In this document: positions 1-10,301 of the stretch, piece by piece
How the letters are laid out: every line of letters starts with the position of its first letter
How positions within the stretch are numbered: position 1 is the first letter of the stretch
Assembly: GCA_947472655.1 (NCBI GenBank)
Contig: CANJCG010000001.1
Location: 1 to 57,268 of the forward strand
Reading direction: 5' to 3'
DNA from: Actinomycetota bacterium
GTDB taxonomy: Bacteria > Actinomycetota > Actinomycetes > S36-B12
Length of the DNA: 57,268 nucleotides
Program-made: the position numbers and the translations under genes
Notes under the pieces: generated by a model
The model's input: the letters and a program-made list of their open reading frames with translations, nothing else
Told to the model about the DNA's origin: nothing
Databases searched by the model: none

Positions 1-30
1 GCATAACCTCTTGCACGATGCGTCCTAGTC

Positions 31-330
31 CTAGTACTTGAGCAGGTTGGGTTCGTCGATGGAAGCTGATCGACGTGATCGGAAGATCTGCACGATGATT
101 GCCAAGCCGACGACTACTTCAGCCGCAGCGACAACCATCACGAAGAACGCCACGACCTGGCCGTCCAGATTTCCATTCATTCGGGCAAAAGCCACGAATG
201 CCAAGTTCGCTGCATTCAACATGAGTTCCACGCTCATGAAAACAACGATGGCATTGCGCCGCACCAAAACACCAAGTGTTCCGATCCCGAACAACAAAGC
301 AGAAAGAATTACGTAATTGGATGGATTCAC
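31..330 (-). CDS. nuoK: NADH-quinone oxidoreductase subunit K
   Basis: Small antiporter-like membrane subunit of complex I (99 aa, normal for the family). Three hydrophobic helices fill the protein, and the two conserved membrane glutamates of NuoK are present at E35 ('SVELML') and E71 ('AAAEVVVG'), which are needed for proton pumping. The start is GTG at 330, overlapping the nuoJ stop by 4 bases (GTGA), so translation is probably coupled. A perfect 7-1-7 palindrome, GATTCACTGTGAATC (325-339), sits over this start. Downstream, a minus-strand ATG at 4..2 preceded by AGAGG could be the start of nuoL, but only one codon lies in the window. Confidence 0.97.
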   Translation of the reverse strand: MNPSNYVILSALLFGIGTLGVLVRRNAIVVFMSVELMLNAANLAFVAFARMNGNLDGQVVAFFVMVVAAAEVVVGLAIIVQIFRSRRSASIDEPNLLKY

Positions 331-1097
331 TGTGAATCGCGCTCCTCGTTTGCACGACCGTCTTCAATCTCGACGGGCTGAACATCCGCACGCGAACGAA
401 GTGCGCCTGGGATGCTTGCTTCGGTTGGGGTTCCGTCTGGCAAAAGCGCCGGAGTATCTACTGCATTGTGACGGGCGTAGATACCTGGGCTTGGGCGATT
501 GCCTGGATGGTCATCGCCCTTGAATCGAGCGATGGAAAGTTCGGCCTGGGTTGGCTTTGGCTGCCAATGCTCGCGGTGCGCAAGAACCATCGCACCCATC
601 GCAGCAGTAATTAACAGCGCTGAGGTCACTTCGAAGACCAATAAGTAATCGGTGAAAATAAGGTGAGCGATGCTTTGCACGTTTCCGCCATCAACGCGGT
701 TAGCTGCGTCAAGACCAACTGATGGCAGACCGGAAAGCGAGCTTCCAAGGCCCCATACCAAAATAACGATAAGTAGTAGACCTAGCACCACTGCCAGAAA
801 ACGCTGACCCTTAATAGTTTCGATCAGTGAGTCAGATGAATCAACACCCACCACCATCAAAACAAACAAGAAGAGCATCATCACTGCACCCGTATAGACG
901 ATCACCTGCACCATTCCCAGGAACGGTGCGTTGTTAGCGATGTAGAGGATCGCCAAGTTGATCATCGTGAGCGCCATCCACAAAGCGCTATGAACAGCTT
1001 TGCGCGAGGTAATCAAACCAATTGCCCCAAGGACAGAGAGAGCTGCACACACCCAAAAGACGATGGCTTCACCAACGTTTACTTCATAGCCCGTCAC
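327..1097 (-). CDS. nuoJ: NADH-quinone oxidoreductase subunit J
   Basis: Membrane subunit of complex I, 256 aa. Five hydrophobic segments occupy roughly residues 10-185 ('VVGVDSSD' region typical of NuoJ), followed by a hydrophilic tail of about 70 residues containing 'HNAVDTPALLPDG', a tail I associate with actinobacterial NuoJ proteins. Starts at GTG 1097 inside the 4-base overlap with the nuoI stop. Part of the continuous nuoA-K operon; no separate promoter is visible. Confidence 0.96.
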   Translation of the reverse strand: MTGYEVNVGEAIVFWVCAALSVLGAIGLITSRKAVHSALWMALTMINLAILYIANNAPFLGMVQVIVYTGAVMMLFLFVLMVVGVDSSDSLIETIKGQRFLAVVLGLLLIVILVWGLGSSLSGLPSVGLDAANRVDGGNVQSIAHLIFTDYLLVFEVTSALLITAAMGAMVLAHREHWQPKPTQAELSIARFKGDDHPGNRPSPGIYARHNAVDTPALLPDGTPTEASIPGALRSRADVQPVEIEDGRANEERDSQ

Positions 1098-1636
1098 GAG
1101 TTCGCCCCTCGGTTCACGGTGGCAGGACCAGTCACGAGATTGGCGTAGTAATCCTTTTCTGTGGTTCCCTCGACCATGGCATGCGGCGCCTCGATCATTC
1201 CTGCAAGAAGTGGTCCGAGCAGATCTTTCTTTTCGTAAATCAGATCTGCACGGTTGTTGTCAGCAAGCTCAAACTCATTCGTCATAGTCAAGGCACGAGT
1301 TGGACAGGCTTCAATGCACAAGCCGCAGAAGATACAGCGCGCGTAGTTAATCTGATAAACCCGGCCGTAACGTTCACCTGGAGAAAAGCGTTCCTCCTCG
1401 GTGTTCGATGCGCCCTCAACATAGATAGCGTCGGCTGGGCAAGCCCAAGCGCACAATTCACAACCCACACACTTTTCAAGACCATCGGCCCAACGATTGA
1501 GTTGATGGCGGCCATGAAAGCGCGGTTGCGTTGGATACTTATGGGCGTCTTCTGGGTATTGCTCAGTAACCACCTTCTTGAACATTGTCGAGAAGGTGAC
1601 CCAGAATCCCCGGACAGCTTGGGGCAGCTCAGCCAT
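1094..1636 (-). CDS. nuoI: NADH-quinone oxidoreductase subunit I (2x[4Fe-4S])
   Basis: Ferredoxin-like subunit that carries clusters N6a and N6b in the peripheral arm. With the start chosen here it has 180 aa. Two CxxCxxCxxxCP motifs are visible: C56/C59/C62/C66 ('CVGCELCAWACP') and C101/C104/C107/C111 ('CIFCGLCIEACP'). The open frame extends 12 codons further upstream to 1672, but ATG 1636 is preceded by a perfect AGGAGG with 6-base spacing, so I take 1636. It then overlaps the end of nuoH by 8 bases. The protein begins MAELPQAVRGFW. Confidence 0.95.
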   Translation of the reverse strand: MAELPQAVRGFWVTFSTMFKKVVTEQYPEDAHKYPTQPRFHGRHQLNRWADGLEKCVGCELCAWACPADAIYVEGASNTEEERFSPGERYGRVYQINYARCIFCGLCIEACPTRALTMTNEFELADNNRADLIYEKKDLLGPLLAGMIEAPHAMVEGTTEKDYYANLVTGPATVNRGANS

Positions 1637-2930
1637 CGATGGCCTCCTGCGTAGTAACGGATGAAGTTGCACGACGGGATGGCAGGCTCACTTGCTGTCC
1701 AGGCATTGGTGGCACGGGATAGCCGCCTGCCATTGCATCAAAGACACGAGCTTGAATTTCTGCATCGGCTTCTTCCTGAAGTGCGGTCTTGCGATCAGCT
1801 CGTGACTGAAGCAGCCACGATCCTGCTAACAAGACAACGATGGTGATGGCGCCAACAAGCAGGATCTGCGTGCTGGTGAATTGGACATCGTTGCGAAGAA
1901 CTCGCGCCGTTGCCACAATCAAGATCCAAACGATTGACACGGGGATCAAAATCTTCCAGCCAAACTTCATGAACTGGTCATAGCGAAGTCTTGGCAGGGT
2001 TCCTCGGAGCCAAATAAAGATGAAAATGAAGATCTGAACCTTTGCTAACCACCACAGCATCGGCCAATAGCCGGTGTTTGCTGCGTCCCAAAGCGAGATA
2101 GGCCAGGGCGCGCGCCATCCCCCAAGGAAAAGAGTTGTCGCCAACGCAGAAACAGTGACCATGTTGATGTACTCAGCGAGGAAAAACAGCGCGAACTTCA
2201 TCGATGAATACTCAGTGTGGAAACCACCTACGAGTTCACCTTCGGCCTCAGGGAGGTCAAATGGTGCGCGGTTAGTTTCGCCAACCATGGCGGTTACGTA
2301 GATCAAGAACGAAGGCAACAAGATGACGGCAAACCACACCGGCTCTTGAGCACTAACAATTTCTGAAGTTGACATCGAACCTGCGTAAAGAAAGACGGCA
2401 ACGAACGACAAGCCCATAGCTATTTCATAAGAGATCATCTGCGCGCTGGAACGAAGGCCACCAAGAAGTGGGTAAGTCGAGCCTGAAGCCCAACCAGCAA
2501 GAACAATGCCGTAGATGCCAATAGAAGCAATTGCCAAGATGTACAGCACTGAGACAGGAAAGTCGGTGAGCTGTAGCGGCGTTTGCTGCCCGAACATATT
2601 CACAACCGGGCCAAATGGAATCACTGCAAAAGCGATGAAGGCCGTGGTAGCCGAAATAATTGGCGCGATCCAATACACCGCAAGGTGTACGCCCTTAGGA
2701 ACGATTTCTTCCTTCAGGGCCAGCTTGACGCCGTCCATTAATGACTGCAATAAACCAAACGGTCCAACACGGTTGGGCCCGATTCGATGCTGCATCCGCG
2801 AAACAACTCGGCGTTCCCACCAAATAGTAAAGAGCGTGAGGAGCACAAGCATTACAAAGATGCCGAGTACCTTGACGATCACGATCCACCAGGGATCAAC
2901 ACCAAAGAATCCGAACTGACCACCGGTCAT
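1629..2930 (-). CDS. nuoH: NADH-quinone oxidoreductase subunit H
   Basis: Membrane subunit that helps form the quinone-access chamber of complex I. 433 aa, with about eight hydrophobic segments and the conserved loops 'RIGPNRVGPFG' and 'ETNRAPFDLPEAEGELV'. A charged tail of about 60 residues follows the last helix, longer than in E. coli NuoH. ATG 2930 is preceded by GGAGGT at 5-base spacing and overlaps the nuoG stop by 4 bases. Confidence 0.97.
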   Translation of the reverse strand: MTGGQFGFFGVDPWWIVIVKVLGIFVMLVLLTLFTIWWERRVVSRMQHRIGPNRVGPFGLLQSLMDGVKLALKEEIVPKGVHLAVYWIAPIISATTAFIAFAVIPFGPVVNMFGQQTPLQLTDFPVSVLYILAIASIGIYGIVLAGWASGSTYPLLGGLRSSAQMISYEIAMGLSFVAVFLYAGSMSTSEIVSAQEPVWFAVILLPSFLIYVTAMVGETNRAPFDLPEAEGELVGGFHTEYSSMKFALFFLAEYINMVTVSALATTLFLGGWRAPWPISLWDAANTGYWPMLWWLAKVQIFIFIFIWLRGTLPRLRYDQFMKFGWKILIPVSIVWILIVATARVLRNDVQFTSTQILLVGAITIVVLLAGSWLLQSRADRKTALQEEADAEIQARVFDAMAGGYPVPPMPGQQVSLPSRRATSSVTTQEAIDG

Positions 2931-5293
2931 GCGGCACCTCCAGCAGAAACGTCGACCGCGGATCCGATACGGGCACCGAGATCGCGATAAATCGAGCAGC
3001 CAGTTGAATGCATCGGCAAGAACACGACGTCGTCGATAACGTCTCCGATTTCAACAGGCAATGTGACGGAACCAGTCGGCCCACCCACCGTGATGGTTTC
3101 AGGCGATCCAAGTTGCTTTGCAGCCGCTTCGGAAATTAACGCGATGACAGGGCGCGCAGTGGCCGCTAAGAACGGCTCACCATCTTGCATAACGCCAGCA
3201 TCAAGAAGTTCACGCCATGAAGCCAGGCGGAACGCATCACTCATAAGTGGCGCGCTACCCGTTGACGGCAACTCTTCACGAACACCTGTCCATTGCCCAA
3301 GTTCAGCAAGTTCGCGACGCAAACCAGCACCGTCCCAAACACCTGCTTGCTTTCCAAGGGCCTTAGCAAGCATGCCAAGAATCGTTGCATCGCTCATTGC
3401 AAGCGCATCCTTGAATACCTGACCGAATGGACGAGGGCGACCTTCCCAATCGATGAAGGTTCCGGCCTTTTCAGTGACAAGTGCTACCGGAAGCACGACA
3501 TCAGCGGCTTGAGTGAACTCTGAATGATGATGGTCAAGGGAGACGATGAATGCGGTGCGCGCAAGAGCTACCGCCGTTACTTCTGGATCAGGTAGATCTA
3601 CCGGATCAACGCCAGCAATGACAAACGCACGAAGATTTTCTCTGCTGCCTGCATTGATAATGTTTTCGCCCGAGAGTCCAATAACCCGCGGCAGCGCATC
3701 GGCATCAACACCCCAGACTCCCGCAACCTCGTTACGTGCATCATCGTTTGTGATTGGGCGTCCACCAGGAAGTAAGCCAGCAAGCGCACCAACATCAAGT
3801 GCGCCTCGTTCACCAGCACGACGAGGCACCCAAGCAACACTCGCGCCTGTTTGCGCTGCAACTTCTGCCAGAGCCGAAGGGCCACCCGCACTTGCCGCGA
3901 TACGTTCACCGACCAGAATTACCGCACCAGGTTGAGCGAGCGCAGCCTTCACATGATCAGGTAGTGCGCGTAGAACGAGTGCTTCTTGACCTGGCTTAGT
4001 CGCAAGTAACGTGCCACCCATTTTTTTCAGGCCACGAGTTGCAACAGCTCCAAGACTTACAACAGTGGTCTTTGCTTTACGCAACCGCAAGAAAATCATT
4101 GGTGATTCGTCTTCAGGTTCGAAAGCCACAAGCAAAACGAATGGTGCTTTCTCAAGTGCGTCATACGTGACTGTGACTGGTGTACCAGCTATCGCACTGC
4201 GGAGATACTGAGTTTCTTCGGATGAAGTTGCTCGAGCACGGAAGTCAATGTTGTCGGTCCCAAGGATCGCGCGAGCAAATTTCGCGTAACCATAGGCATC
4301 TTCTTGTGTCAGGCGTCCGCCGGTGAGAACTCCTGTTGACGAACCTGCCGCTGCAAGCCCGCGCGCTGCAACATCAATGGCTTCTGGCCATGATGCTGGG
4401 CGTAGTTCTCCATTCTCGCGAACTAGTGGCGTGGTGATGCGTCCGTCTGTGAGGTATGTGAAACCGAAGCGACCCTTGTCACAGTTCCACTCTTCATTCA
4501 CCTCTGGAGAATCCCAAGCCAAACGTCGAGTGATTTCACCGCGACGGTAGTCAGTGCGAAGCGAACAACCTGATGCGCAGTGCTCACAGGTGCTTGGCAC
4601 TGACACAAGGTCAAATGGTCGGGAACGGAATCGGTAAGAAGTGCTCGTCAATGCACCTACTGGGCAGATCTGAATGGTGTTACCGGAAAAATATGAATCA
4701 AAGGGCTGTTCATCGGCAACACCAACTTGCTGGTTCGCGCCGCGTTCAAGCAATTCGATCATTGGATCACCAGCAATTTGTTCCGCAAATCGAGTGCAAC
4801 GCGCACACGACACACATCGTTCGCGGTCGAGCAAGATTTGCGCACTCACGTTAATCGGCTTTTCAAAGATTCGCTTTTCGCCTTCAAAACGAGATTCTGG
4901 TCGCCCTGCTGACATCGACTGGTTTTGTAGCGGGCACTCGCCGCCCTTGTCACACACTGGGCAATCAAGTGGGTGATTAATGAGGAGGAACTCCATGACG
5001 CCTTCTTGCGCATCCTTGGCAACCTCAGAAGATTCTTGAGTGCGAATCGTCATGCCATCGTTCACCACCTGAGCACAAGCAGGTTGTGGCTTGGGCATAC
5101 CTTCCACTTCAATCAAGCATGCGCGACAAGCAGCGACGGGCTCAAGAAGCGGGTGATCGCAAAAGCGCGGAATCTCAATCCCGATGAGTTCGGCAGCTCG
5201 GATCGCCAAAGTGCCCTTTGGCACTTCGATGACCACGCCATCAATCGTGACACTGACCATTGGCACCACGTCGGTGGTGAAGTTTTCGCTCAT
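2927..5293 (-). CDS. nuoG: NADH-quinone oxidoreductase subunit G
   Basis: Large iron-sulfur subunit of the NADH dehydrogenase module, 788 aa. Visible ligands: [2Fe-2S] C45/C56/C59/C73; H107/C111/C114/C120 ('HPLDCPVCDKGGEC'); C160/C163/C166/C210; and a fourth set C236/C239/C243/C271, matching the N7-type cluster found in some bacterial complexes. A molybdopterin-oxidoreductase-like region without expected catalytic function follows from about residue 230 to the end. ATG 5293 overlaps the nuoF stop by 4 bases. Confidence 0.96.
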   Translation of the reverse strand: MSENFTTDVVPMVSVTIDGVVIEVPKGTLAIRAAELIGIEIPRFCDHPLLEPVAACRACLIEVEGMPKPQPACAQVVNDGMTIRTQESSEVAKDAQEGVMEFLLINHPLDCPVCDKGGECPLQNQSMSAGRPESRFEGEKRIFEKPINVSAQILLDRERCVSCARCTRFAEQIAGDPMIELLERGANQQVGVADEQPFDSYFSGNTIQICPVGALTSTSYRFRSRPFDLVSVPSTCEHCASGCSLRTDYRRGEITRRLAWDSPEVNEEWNCDKGRFGFTYLTDGRITTPLVRENGELRPASWPEAIDVAARGLAAAGSSTGVLTGGRLTQEDAYGYAKFARAILGTDNIDFRARATSSEETQYLRSAIAGTPVTVTYDALEKAPFVLLVAFEPEDESPMIFLRLRKAKTTVVSLGAVATRGLKKMGGTLLATKPGQEALVLRALPDHVKAALAQPGAVILVGERIAASAGGPSALAEVAAQTGASVAWVPRRAGERGALDVGALAGLLPGGRPITNDDARNEVAGVWGVDADALPRVIGLSGENIINAGSRENLRAFVIAGVDPVDLPDPEVTAVALARTAFIVSLDHHHSEFTQAADVVLPVALVTEKAGTFIDWEGRPRPFGQVFKDALAMSDATILGMLAKALGKQAGVWDGAGLRRELAELGQWTGVREELPSTGSAPLMSDAFRLASWRELLDAGVMQDGEPFLAATARPVIALISEAAAKQLGSPETITVGGPTGSVTLPVEIGDVIDDVVFLPMHSTGCSIYRDLGARIGSAVDVSAGGAA

Positions 5294-6594
5294 CGGGTTG
5301 CTGCTCCCGCATAGATGTATGAAGCCACCGGATCGAATTTTTCATCCACTGGTGACTCGGTGGCCGCAACAAATTCGTCACGGAAGTACTTCAGTGCTGC
5401 AGGAAACGGCGTTGCGGCCGCATCTCCGAGTGCGCAGAATGATCTCCCCGAAATTTGGTTACATGCGCTCACAAGAAGTTCCAGATCTGATTCCTTGCCA
5501 TGCCCATGCTCGAATGTTTCCAGCACGCCGGTGATCCAGAAGGTGCCTTCACGGCATGGGGTGCACTTGCCGCAAGATTCATGCTTGTAAAACTCAAGCC
5601 AGCGAGTAACAGCCTTAACGACGCTCACCGTCTCATCGAAAATCATTGGCGTTCCGGTGCCGAGCATCGTTCCTGCTGCAGCCATCTCTTCATACGTCAG
5701 CGGAAGATCAAGGTGTTCTGCGGTGAGAAGCGGAACTGAAGATCCACCTGGCAGCCAGAACTTGACCTTGCCATCACCGCGAACTCCACCGGCGTAGCCA
5801 AGTAATTCACGCATTGTGATTCCGAGCGGCGCTTCAAATATGCCTGGGTTATTCACGTGTCCTGAAACGGCCCAAACCTTGAACCCTGGTGACTTCTCGG
5901 TGCCGAATTGACGGAACCAATCCACGCCGCGATCAACGATGTAAGGGATGTTGCAGATAGTTTCGACGTTGTTGATCACCGTTGGCGACGCATACAAACC
6001 AGCCACTGCCGGAAACGGTGGCTTTAACCGCGGTTGCCCGCGCAAGCCTTCTAATGAATCAAGTAGTGCGGTTTCTTCACCACAGATATATGCGCCGGCA
6101 CCCGCATGCACAACGATTTCAAGATCAAAACCAGATCCAAGGATGTTCTTGCCGATCAAACCAGCACGGCGTGCTTCTGCAACAGCGCTAGCGACCTTGC
6201 GCAGTGCATTCGGTACTTCGCCGCGAATATAAATAAAAGCTTGGCTGGCGCGAATCGCAAACGAAGTGATGATGACGCCTTCAACTAACGAATGTGGGTT
6301 AGCCATCATGATCGGAATGTCTTTGCAGGCACCTGGCTCTGATTCGTCAGCGTTTACAACAAGGTAATGCGGCTTGCCATCGTTTTGTGGAACGAAACTC
6401 CATTTCAGGCCCGTGGGGAAACCCGCTCCGCCACGGCCTCGAAGACCAGAATCTTTCACTGTGGTGATGATTGCATCAGGATCGAGCTTGAGTGCCTTCT
6501 CAAGAGCGCGGTACCCACCAAAGCGACGGTAGCCATCAAGTGTGTAAAGGTCAGGGGAATCCCAGTGCTCAGTGATAACCGGTGTCAGTGTCAT
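5290..6594 (-). CDS. nuoF: NADH-quinone oxidoreductase subunit F (NADH/FMN site)
   Basis: Carries the NADH- and FMN-binding site where electrons enter complex I. 434 aa. The glycine-rich loop 'GRGGAGFPTG' lies at 53-62, 'GAGAYICGEETAL' near 165-177, and the N3 cluster ligands are C341/C344/C347 ('ESCGKCTPCREG') and C387. ATG 6594 follows AGGAGG by 8 bases, and the nuoE stop lies 3 bases upstream. Normal length and motifs; no oddities. Confidence 0.97.
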   Translation of the reverse strand: MTLTPVITEHWDSPDLYTLDGYRRFGGYRALEKALKLDPDAIITTVKDSGLRGRGGAGFPTGLKWSFVPQNDGKPHYLVVNADESEPGACKDIPIMMANPHSLVEGVIITSFAIRASQAFIYIRGEVPNALRKVASAVAEARRAGLIGKNILGSGFDLEIVVHAGAGAYICGEETALLDSLEGLRGQPRLKPPFPAVAGLYASPTVINNVETICNIPYIVDRGVDWFRQFGTEKSPGFKVWAVSGHVNNPGIFEAPLGITMRELLGYAGGVRGDGKVKFWLPGGSSVPLLTAEHLDLPLTYEEMAAAGTMLGTGTPMIFDETVSVVKAVTRWLEFYKHESCGKCTPCREGTFWITGVLETFEHGHGKESDLELLVSACNQISGRSFCALGDAAATPFPAALKYFRDEFVAATESPVDEKFDPVASYIYAGAATR

Positions 6595-6597
6595 GAC

Positions 6598-7251
6598 TTA
6601 GGCCTCCTGTCCGAATTGAGGTGCAGCCATGTTGTGTTCTTTGGCATAGCGCAGTCCGGCAAGCATTTTGTCGTCCACCGAATTGCCATCACCCTCAAGG
6701 CCATCATCAGGAAAGGCCAAGGTGTATTCAGTTGCCTTGAAGTTACGAATAGCCGGGCCGCGCGTTGATGCAACCTGCTCTCCACGCGCCAGACGATCGA
6801 CCACATCAATTGCTGATGATGGGGTGACATCGTCCATAAATTCCCAGTCAACTGTCATCACTGGCGCATGCGTGCATGCTGCCTGACATTCAATTCGTTC
6901 AAGTGAAAATTTGCCGTCGGCAGTTGGCTCATTGTGTCCAACTCCAAGCCGTTGGGAAAGAGCTTCATAAACCGCATCGCCACCAAGAAGGCCACACAAC
7001 GTGTTAACACACACACCAATGTGATGCTCACCAACTGGCTTGCGCTTGTACATCGTGTAGAAGGTTGAGACACCCGTGACTTCAGCCTTAGAAATTCCCA
7101 GCATGTCAGCACAGGCTGCAATGCCTTCAGCCGTAACTTCGCCTTCGGCACTTTGAACAAGGTGCAGCATCGGCAATAGTGCCGAGCGTGACTGTGGGTA
7201 ACGCGCCACGATGTCGCGCATGCTTTCTAGGGTCTGCTCGCTGATAGCCAT
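6598..7251 (-). CDS. nuoE: NADH-quinone oxidoreductase subunit E ([2Fe-2S])
   Basis: Thioredoxin-like [2Fe-2S] subunit that pairs with NuoF. 217 aa. The ligands are C81/C86 ('CVNTLC', C-x4-C) and C122/C126 ('CQAAC', C-x3-C). After residue 150 there is an acidic tail typical of longer actinobacterial NuoE. ATG 7251 is preceded by GAGGAAGAG. It lies 21 bases after the nuoD stop, the largest gap inside the nuo operon in this window. Confidence 0.96.
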   Translation of the reverse strand: MAISEQTLESMRDIVARYPQSRSALLPMLHLVQSAEGEVTAEGIAACADMLGISKAEVTGVSTFYTMYKRKPVGEHHIGVCVNTLCGLLGGDAVYEALSQRLGVGHNEPTADGKFSLERIECQAACTHAPVMTVDWEFMDDVTPSSAIDVVDRLARGEQVASTRGPAIRNFKATEYTLAFPDDGLEGDGNSVDDKMLAGLRYAKEHNMAAPQFGQEA

Positions 7252-7272
7252 GATCTCTTCCTCTCGATCGCC

Positions 7273-8637
7273 TTAGCGATCGACTCCGCCCATAACGGGA
7301 TCGATACTTGCAACCGCTGCAATGACGTCAGCGATCTGGCCGCCCTCACACATTGCTGCAACTGCTTGAAGATTGGTAAACGACGGATCACGGAAATGCA
7401 CGCGGAATGGACGTGTTCCGCCTGAACTCACAAGGTGGCAGCCAAGCTCGCCACGAGGAGCCTCGATTGCCGTATAAACCTGACCCGCAGGAACCCGGAA
7501 GCCTTCAGTTACCAACTTGAAGTGGTGAATGAGCGCTTCCATCGACTCAGACATGATCTCGCGAATATGCTCAAGCGAGTTGCCCTGACCGTCGCTTCCG
7601 ACCGACAACTGCGCAGGCCAAGCAATTTTTTTGTCGGCAATCATCACAGGGCCTGGCTGCAAACGATCCAAAGTCTGCTCCACAATGCGAAGTGACTGTT
7701 GCATTTCACGGATGCGAATTAAGAAACGACCATAAGCGTCATTCGTATTTTCCGTGACAACGTCGAATTCGTAATTTTCATAACCGCAATACGGCTGTGA
7801 CTTACGAAGGTCATGAGGGTAGCCGGTTGCCCGCAGCACTGGCCCGGTAATTCCAAGCGCCATACAACCAGTGAGATCGAGGTATCCGATTCCAACAGTG
7901 CGACCCATCCAAATGTTGTTATCAACAAGAAGATCGGCAGTGTCTTTCATGCGCTTTCGCAGCAAAGGAATCATTTCGCGAATCTTCTCGACTGCATTGT
8001 CAGGAAGATCTTGTGCAACCCCGCCCGGGCGGATGTAGGCATTATTCATGCGTAGCCCGGTGATCATTTCAAAGATATCGAGGATCAATTCGCGCTCACG
8101 GAACCCAAATTCCATGGCTGTCAAGGCGCCCAGCTCCATGCCTCCCGTCGCTAGCGCTACCAAGTGTGACGAGACTCGATTGAGTTCCATCATCATCACG
8201 CGGATGACGTTTGCGCGTTCAGGGATTTGATCAGTGATACCGAGCAGCTTTTCGATCGCAAGGCAGTAGGCAGTCTCATTGAAAAATGGCGCAAGGTAAT
8301 CCATGCGGGTTGCGTAAGTAACACCCTGAGTAAACGAACGAAACTCCATGTTCTTTTCAATGCCGGTATGTAAGTAACCAATGCCGCATCGAGCTTCTGT
8401 TACCGATTCGCCTTCAATTTCCAGGATCAAACGCAGCACCCCATGCGTTGATGGGTGCTGAGGGCCCATATTTATCACGATGCGTTCGGAGTCGCTCTCT
8501 GGATCTACGGTGATTGAATCCCAATCTCCGCCGCCAACGTTAAAGATGCGGCCACCTTCAGCCGGATCACTGAAGTTTGCGTAAGGATCATTTGGCTGTG
8601 CAGCAGCACTCGTGTAGGTCACGTTCTCGGTACTCAT
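7273..8637 (-). CDS. nuoD: NADH-quinone oxidoreductase subunit D (canonical)
   Basis: 49-kDa-type subunit forming the quinone site with NuoB. 454 aa, including an N-terminal extension of about 50 residues before the core. Seen: 'GPQHPSTHGVL' (58-68), the conserved quinone-site tyrosine Y114 in 'RMDYLAPFF', and the C-terminal 'DPVMGGVDR'. At the position methylated in mitochondrial NDUFS2 (GLLHR) this protein has threonine ('GYLHTGIEK', T91), as I recall also for Thermus Nqo4. A second NuoD-like gene with arginine there lies at 50335-51450. ATG overlaps the nuoC stop by 4 bases. Confidence 0.97.
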   Translation of the reverse strand: MSTENVTYTSAAAQPNDPYANFSDPAEGGRIFNVGGGDWDSITVDPESDSERIVINMGPQHPSTHGVLRLILEIEGESVTEARCGIGYLHTGIEKNMEFRSFTQGVTYATRMDYLAPFFNETAYCLAIEKLLGITDQIPERANVIRVMMMELNRVSSHLVALATGGMELGALTAMEFGFRERELILDIFEMITGLRMNNAYIRPGGVAQDLPDNAVEKIREMIPLLRKRMKDTADLLVDNNIWMGRTVGIGYLDLTGCMALGITGPVLRATGYPHDLRKSQPYCGYENYEFDVVTENTNDAYGRFLIRIREMQQSLRIVEQTLDRLQPGPVMIADKKIAWPAQLSVGSDGQGNSLEHIREIMSESMEALIHHFKLVTEGFRVPAGQVYTAIEAPRGELGCHLVSSGGTRPFRVHFRDPSFTNLQAVAAMCEGGQIADVIAAVASIDPVMGGVDR

Positions 8638-9331
8638 GAGTTGTATGACCTCCGCTGATCTGGTGGCGGAATAGTTGCACCCTTGTATTCAATTGGGATG
8701 CCACCAAGTGGATAGTCCTTGCGCTGTGGATGGCCCGGCCAGTCATCTGGCATTTGTATACGGGTCAAGGCCGGATGCCCGTCAAAAACAATGCCGAAGA
8801 AGTCGAAGGTTTCGCGCTCGTGCCAGTCATTAGTTGGATAGATGCTGACTGAAGACGGGATGTGTCGATCTGAGTCAGCGGTAACTACTTCAACGCGAAT
8901 ACGGTGGTTGTGAGTCATCGACATCAAGTGATAAACCGCGTGTAGTTCACGATTGGTGTCACCTGGGTAATGGACACCGCTCACGCCAGTTGAAAATTCA
9001 AATCGCAAACCTGGCTCGTCGCGAAGGGTCGACAGCACGCTGAGCAAGTACTCCCTGCGCACGAAAAAGGTAATCTCATTAAATGCAATAACGACTTTTT
9101 CTATTGCATCGCCTGCATTGACTTCTCGAGCTGAAAGCGAAAGCTCGAGCTCATCAGAGATCTCATCAAACCATCCGCCAAAAGGGCGAGCACTCGCCTC
9201 TGGCATGTGCATCAATTCAACAAGCCCACCGAAACCACTTGTGTCGCCTGAGCCCGTGCCACCAAATGCGCCTTCACGTACGTGGAAGACCTCGAACTGG
9301 CTCACCCCTTCAGGAACAACTGGCACCTGGC

Positions 9332-9335
<4 letters not shown>
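8634..9335 (-). CDS. nuoC: NADH-quinone oxidoreductase subunit C
   Basis: 30-kDa-type subunit linking the peripheral arm modules, 233 aa. The family signature is the C-terminal 'HERETFDFFGIVFDGHP' followed by 'RKDYPLGGIPIEYKG'. The first 60 residues are a less conserved, Gly- and Glu-rich extension. Separate from NuoD, unlike the fused NuoCD of enterobacteria, but translationally linked by 4-base overlaps at both ends. Confidence 0.95.
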
Positions 9336-9886
<551 letters not shown>

Positions 9887-9898
9887 GAGTAACTCCCG

Positions 9899-10258
9899 TT
9901 AATCCCACTCGAGTCCACGTCGACGCCAAACATAGGCGTACACGACGAGGACGGTGACGATGAACAGCACCATTTCGACCAGACCAAATAAAGCCATGTG
10001 ATCGAAGGAAACTGCCCACGGATATAAGAAAACAATTTCGATATCGAACACAATAAACAGCATCGCGGTGAGGTAGTACTTCACTGGGAAGCGGCCACCG
10101 CCTACCGGTTGCGGAGTTGGTTCAATACCGCATTCATACGCATCGGCTTTGGCGCGGTTGTAACGCTTTGGGCCGGTTATTGGCGCGATGACTGCAGAGA
10201 AAACAGCAAAACCAAATGCCAACACACCCAATACGAGGATTGGCGTATACACGTTCAC
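9899..10258 (-). CDS. nuoA: NADH-quinone oxidoreductase subunit A
   Basis: Small three-helix membrane subunit of complex I, 119 aa, and the first gene of the operon. Conserved 'KADAYECGIEP' and 'FPVKYYLTAMLFIVFDIEIVF' regions are present. GTG 10258 is preceded by TTGGAG at about 6 bases. A Rex-operator-like palindrome lies 44-61 bases upstream (10302-10319). I could not assign a convincing -10 element. Confidence 0.96.
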   Translation of the reverse strand: MNVYTPILVLGVLAFGFAVFSAVIAPITGPKRYNRAKADAYECGIEPTPQPVGGGRFPVKYYLTAMLFIVFDIEIVFLYPWAVSFDHMALFGLVEMVLFIVTVLVVYAYVWRRRGLEWD

Positions 10259-10301
10259 TTAGCGCTCCAAATGATCAGAACTTCGTGGTCAGATTGCGCC
10301 T

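Noticed and set aside
1637..1672. Upstream 12 codons of the nuoI frame (start at 1672)
   Set aside because: They lie inside nuoH and ATG 1636 has a perfect AGGAGG at correct spacing.
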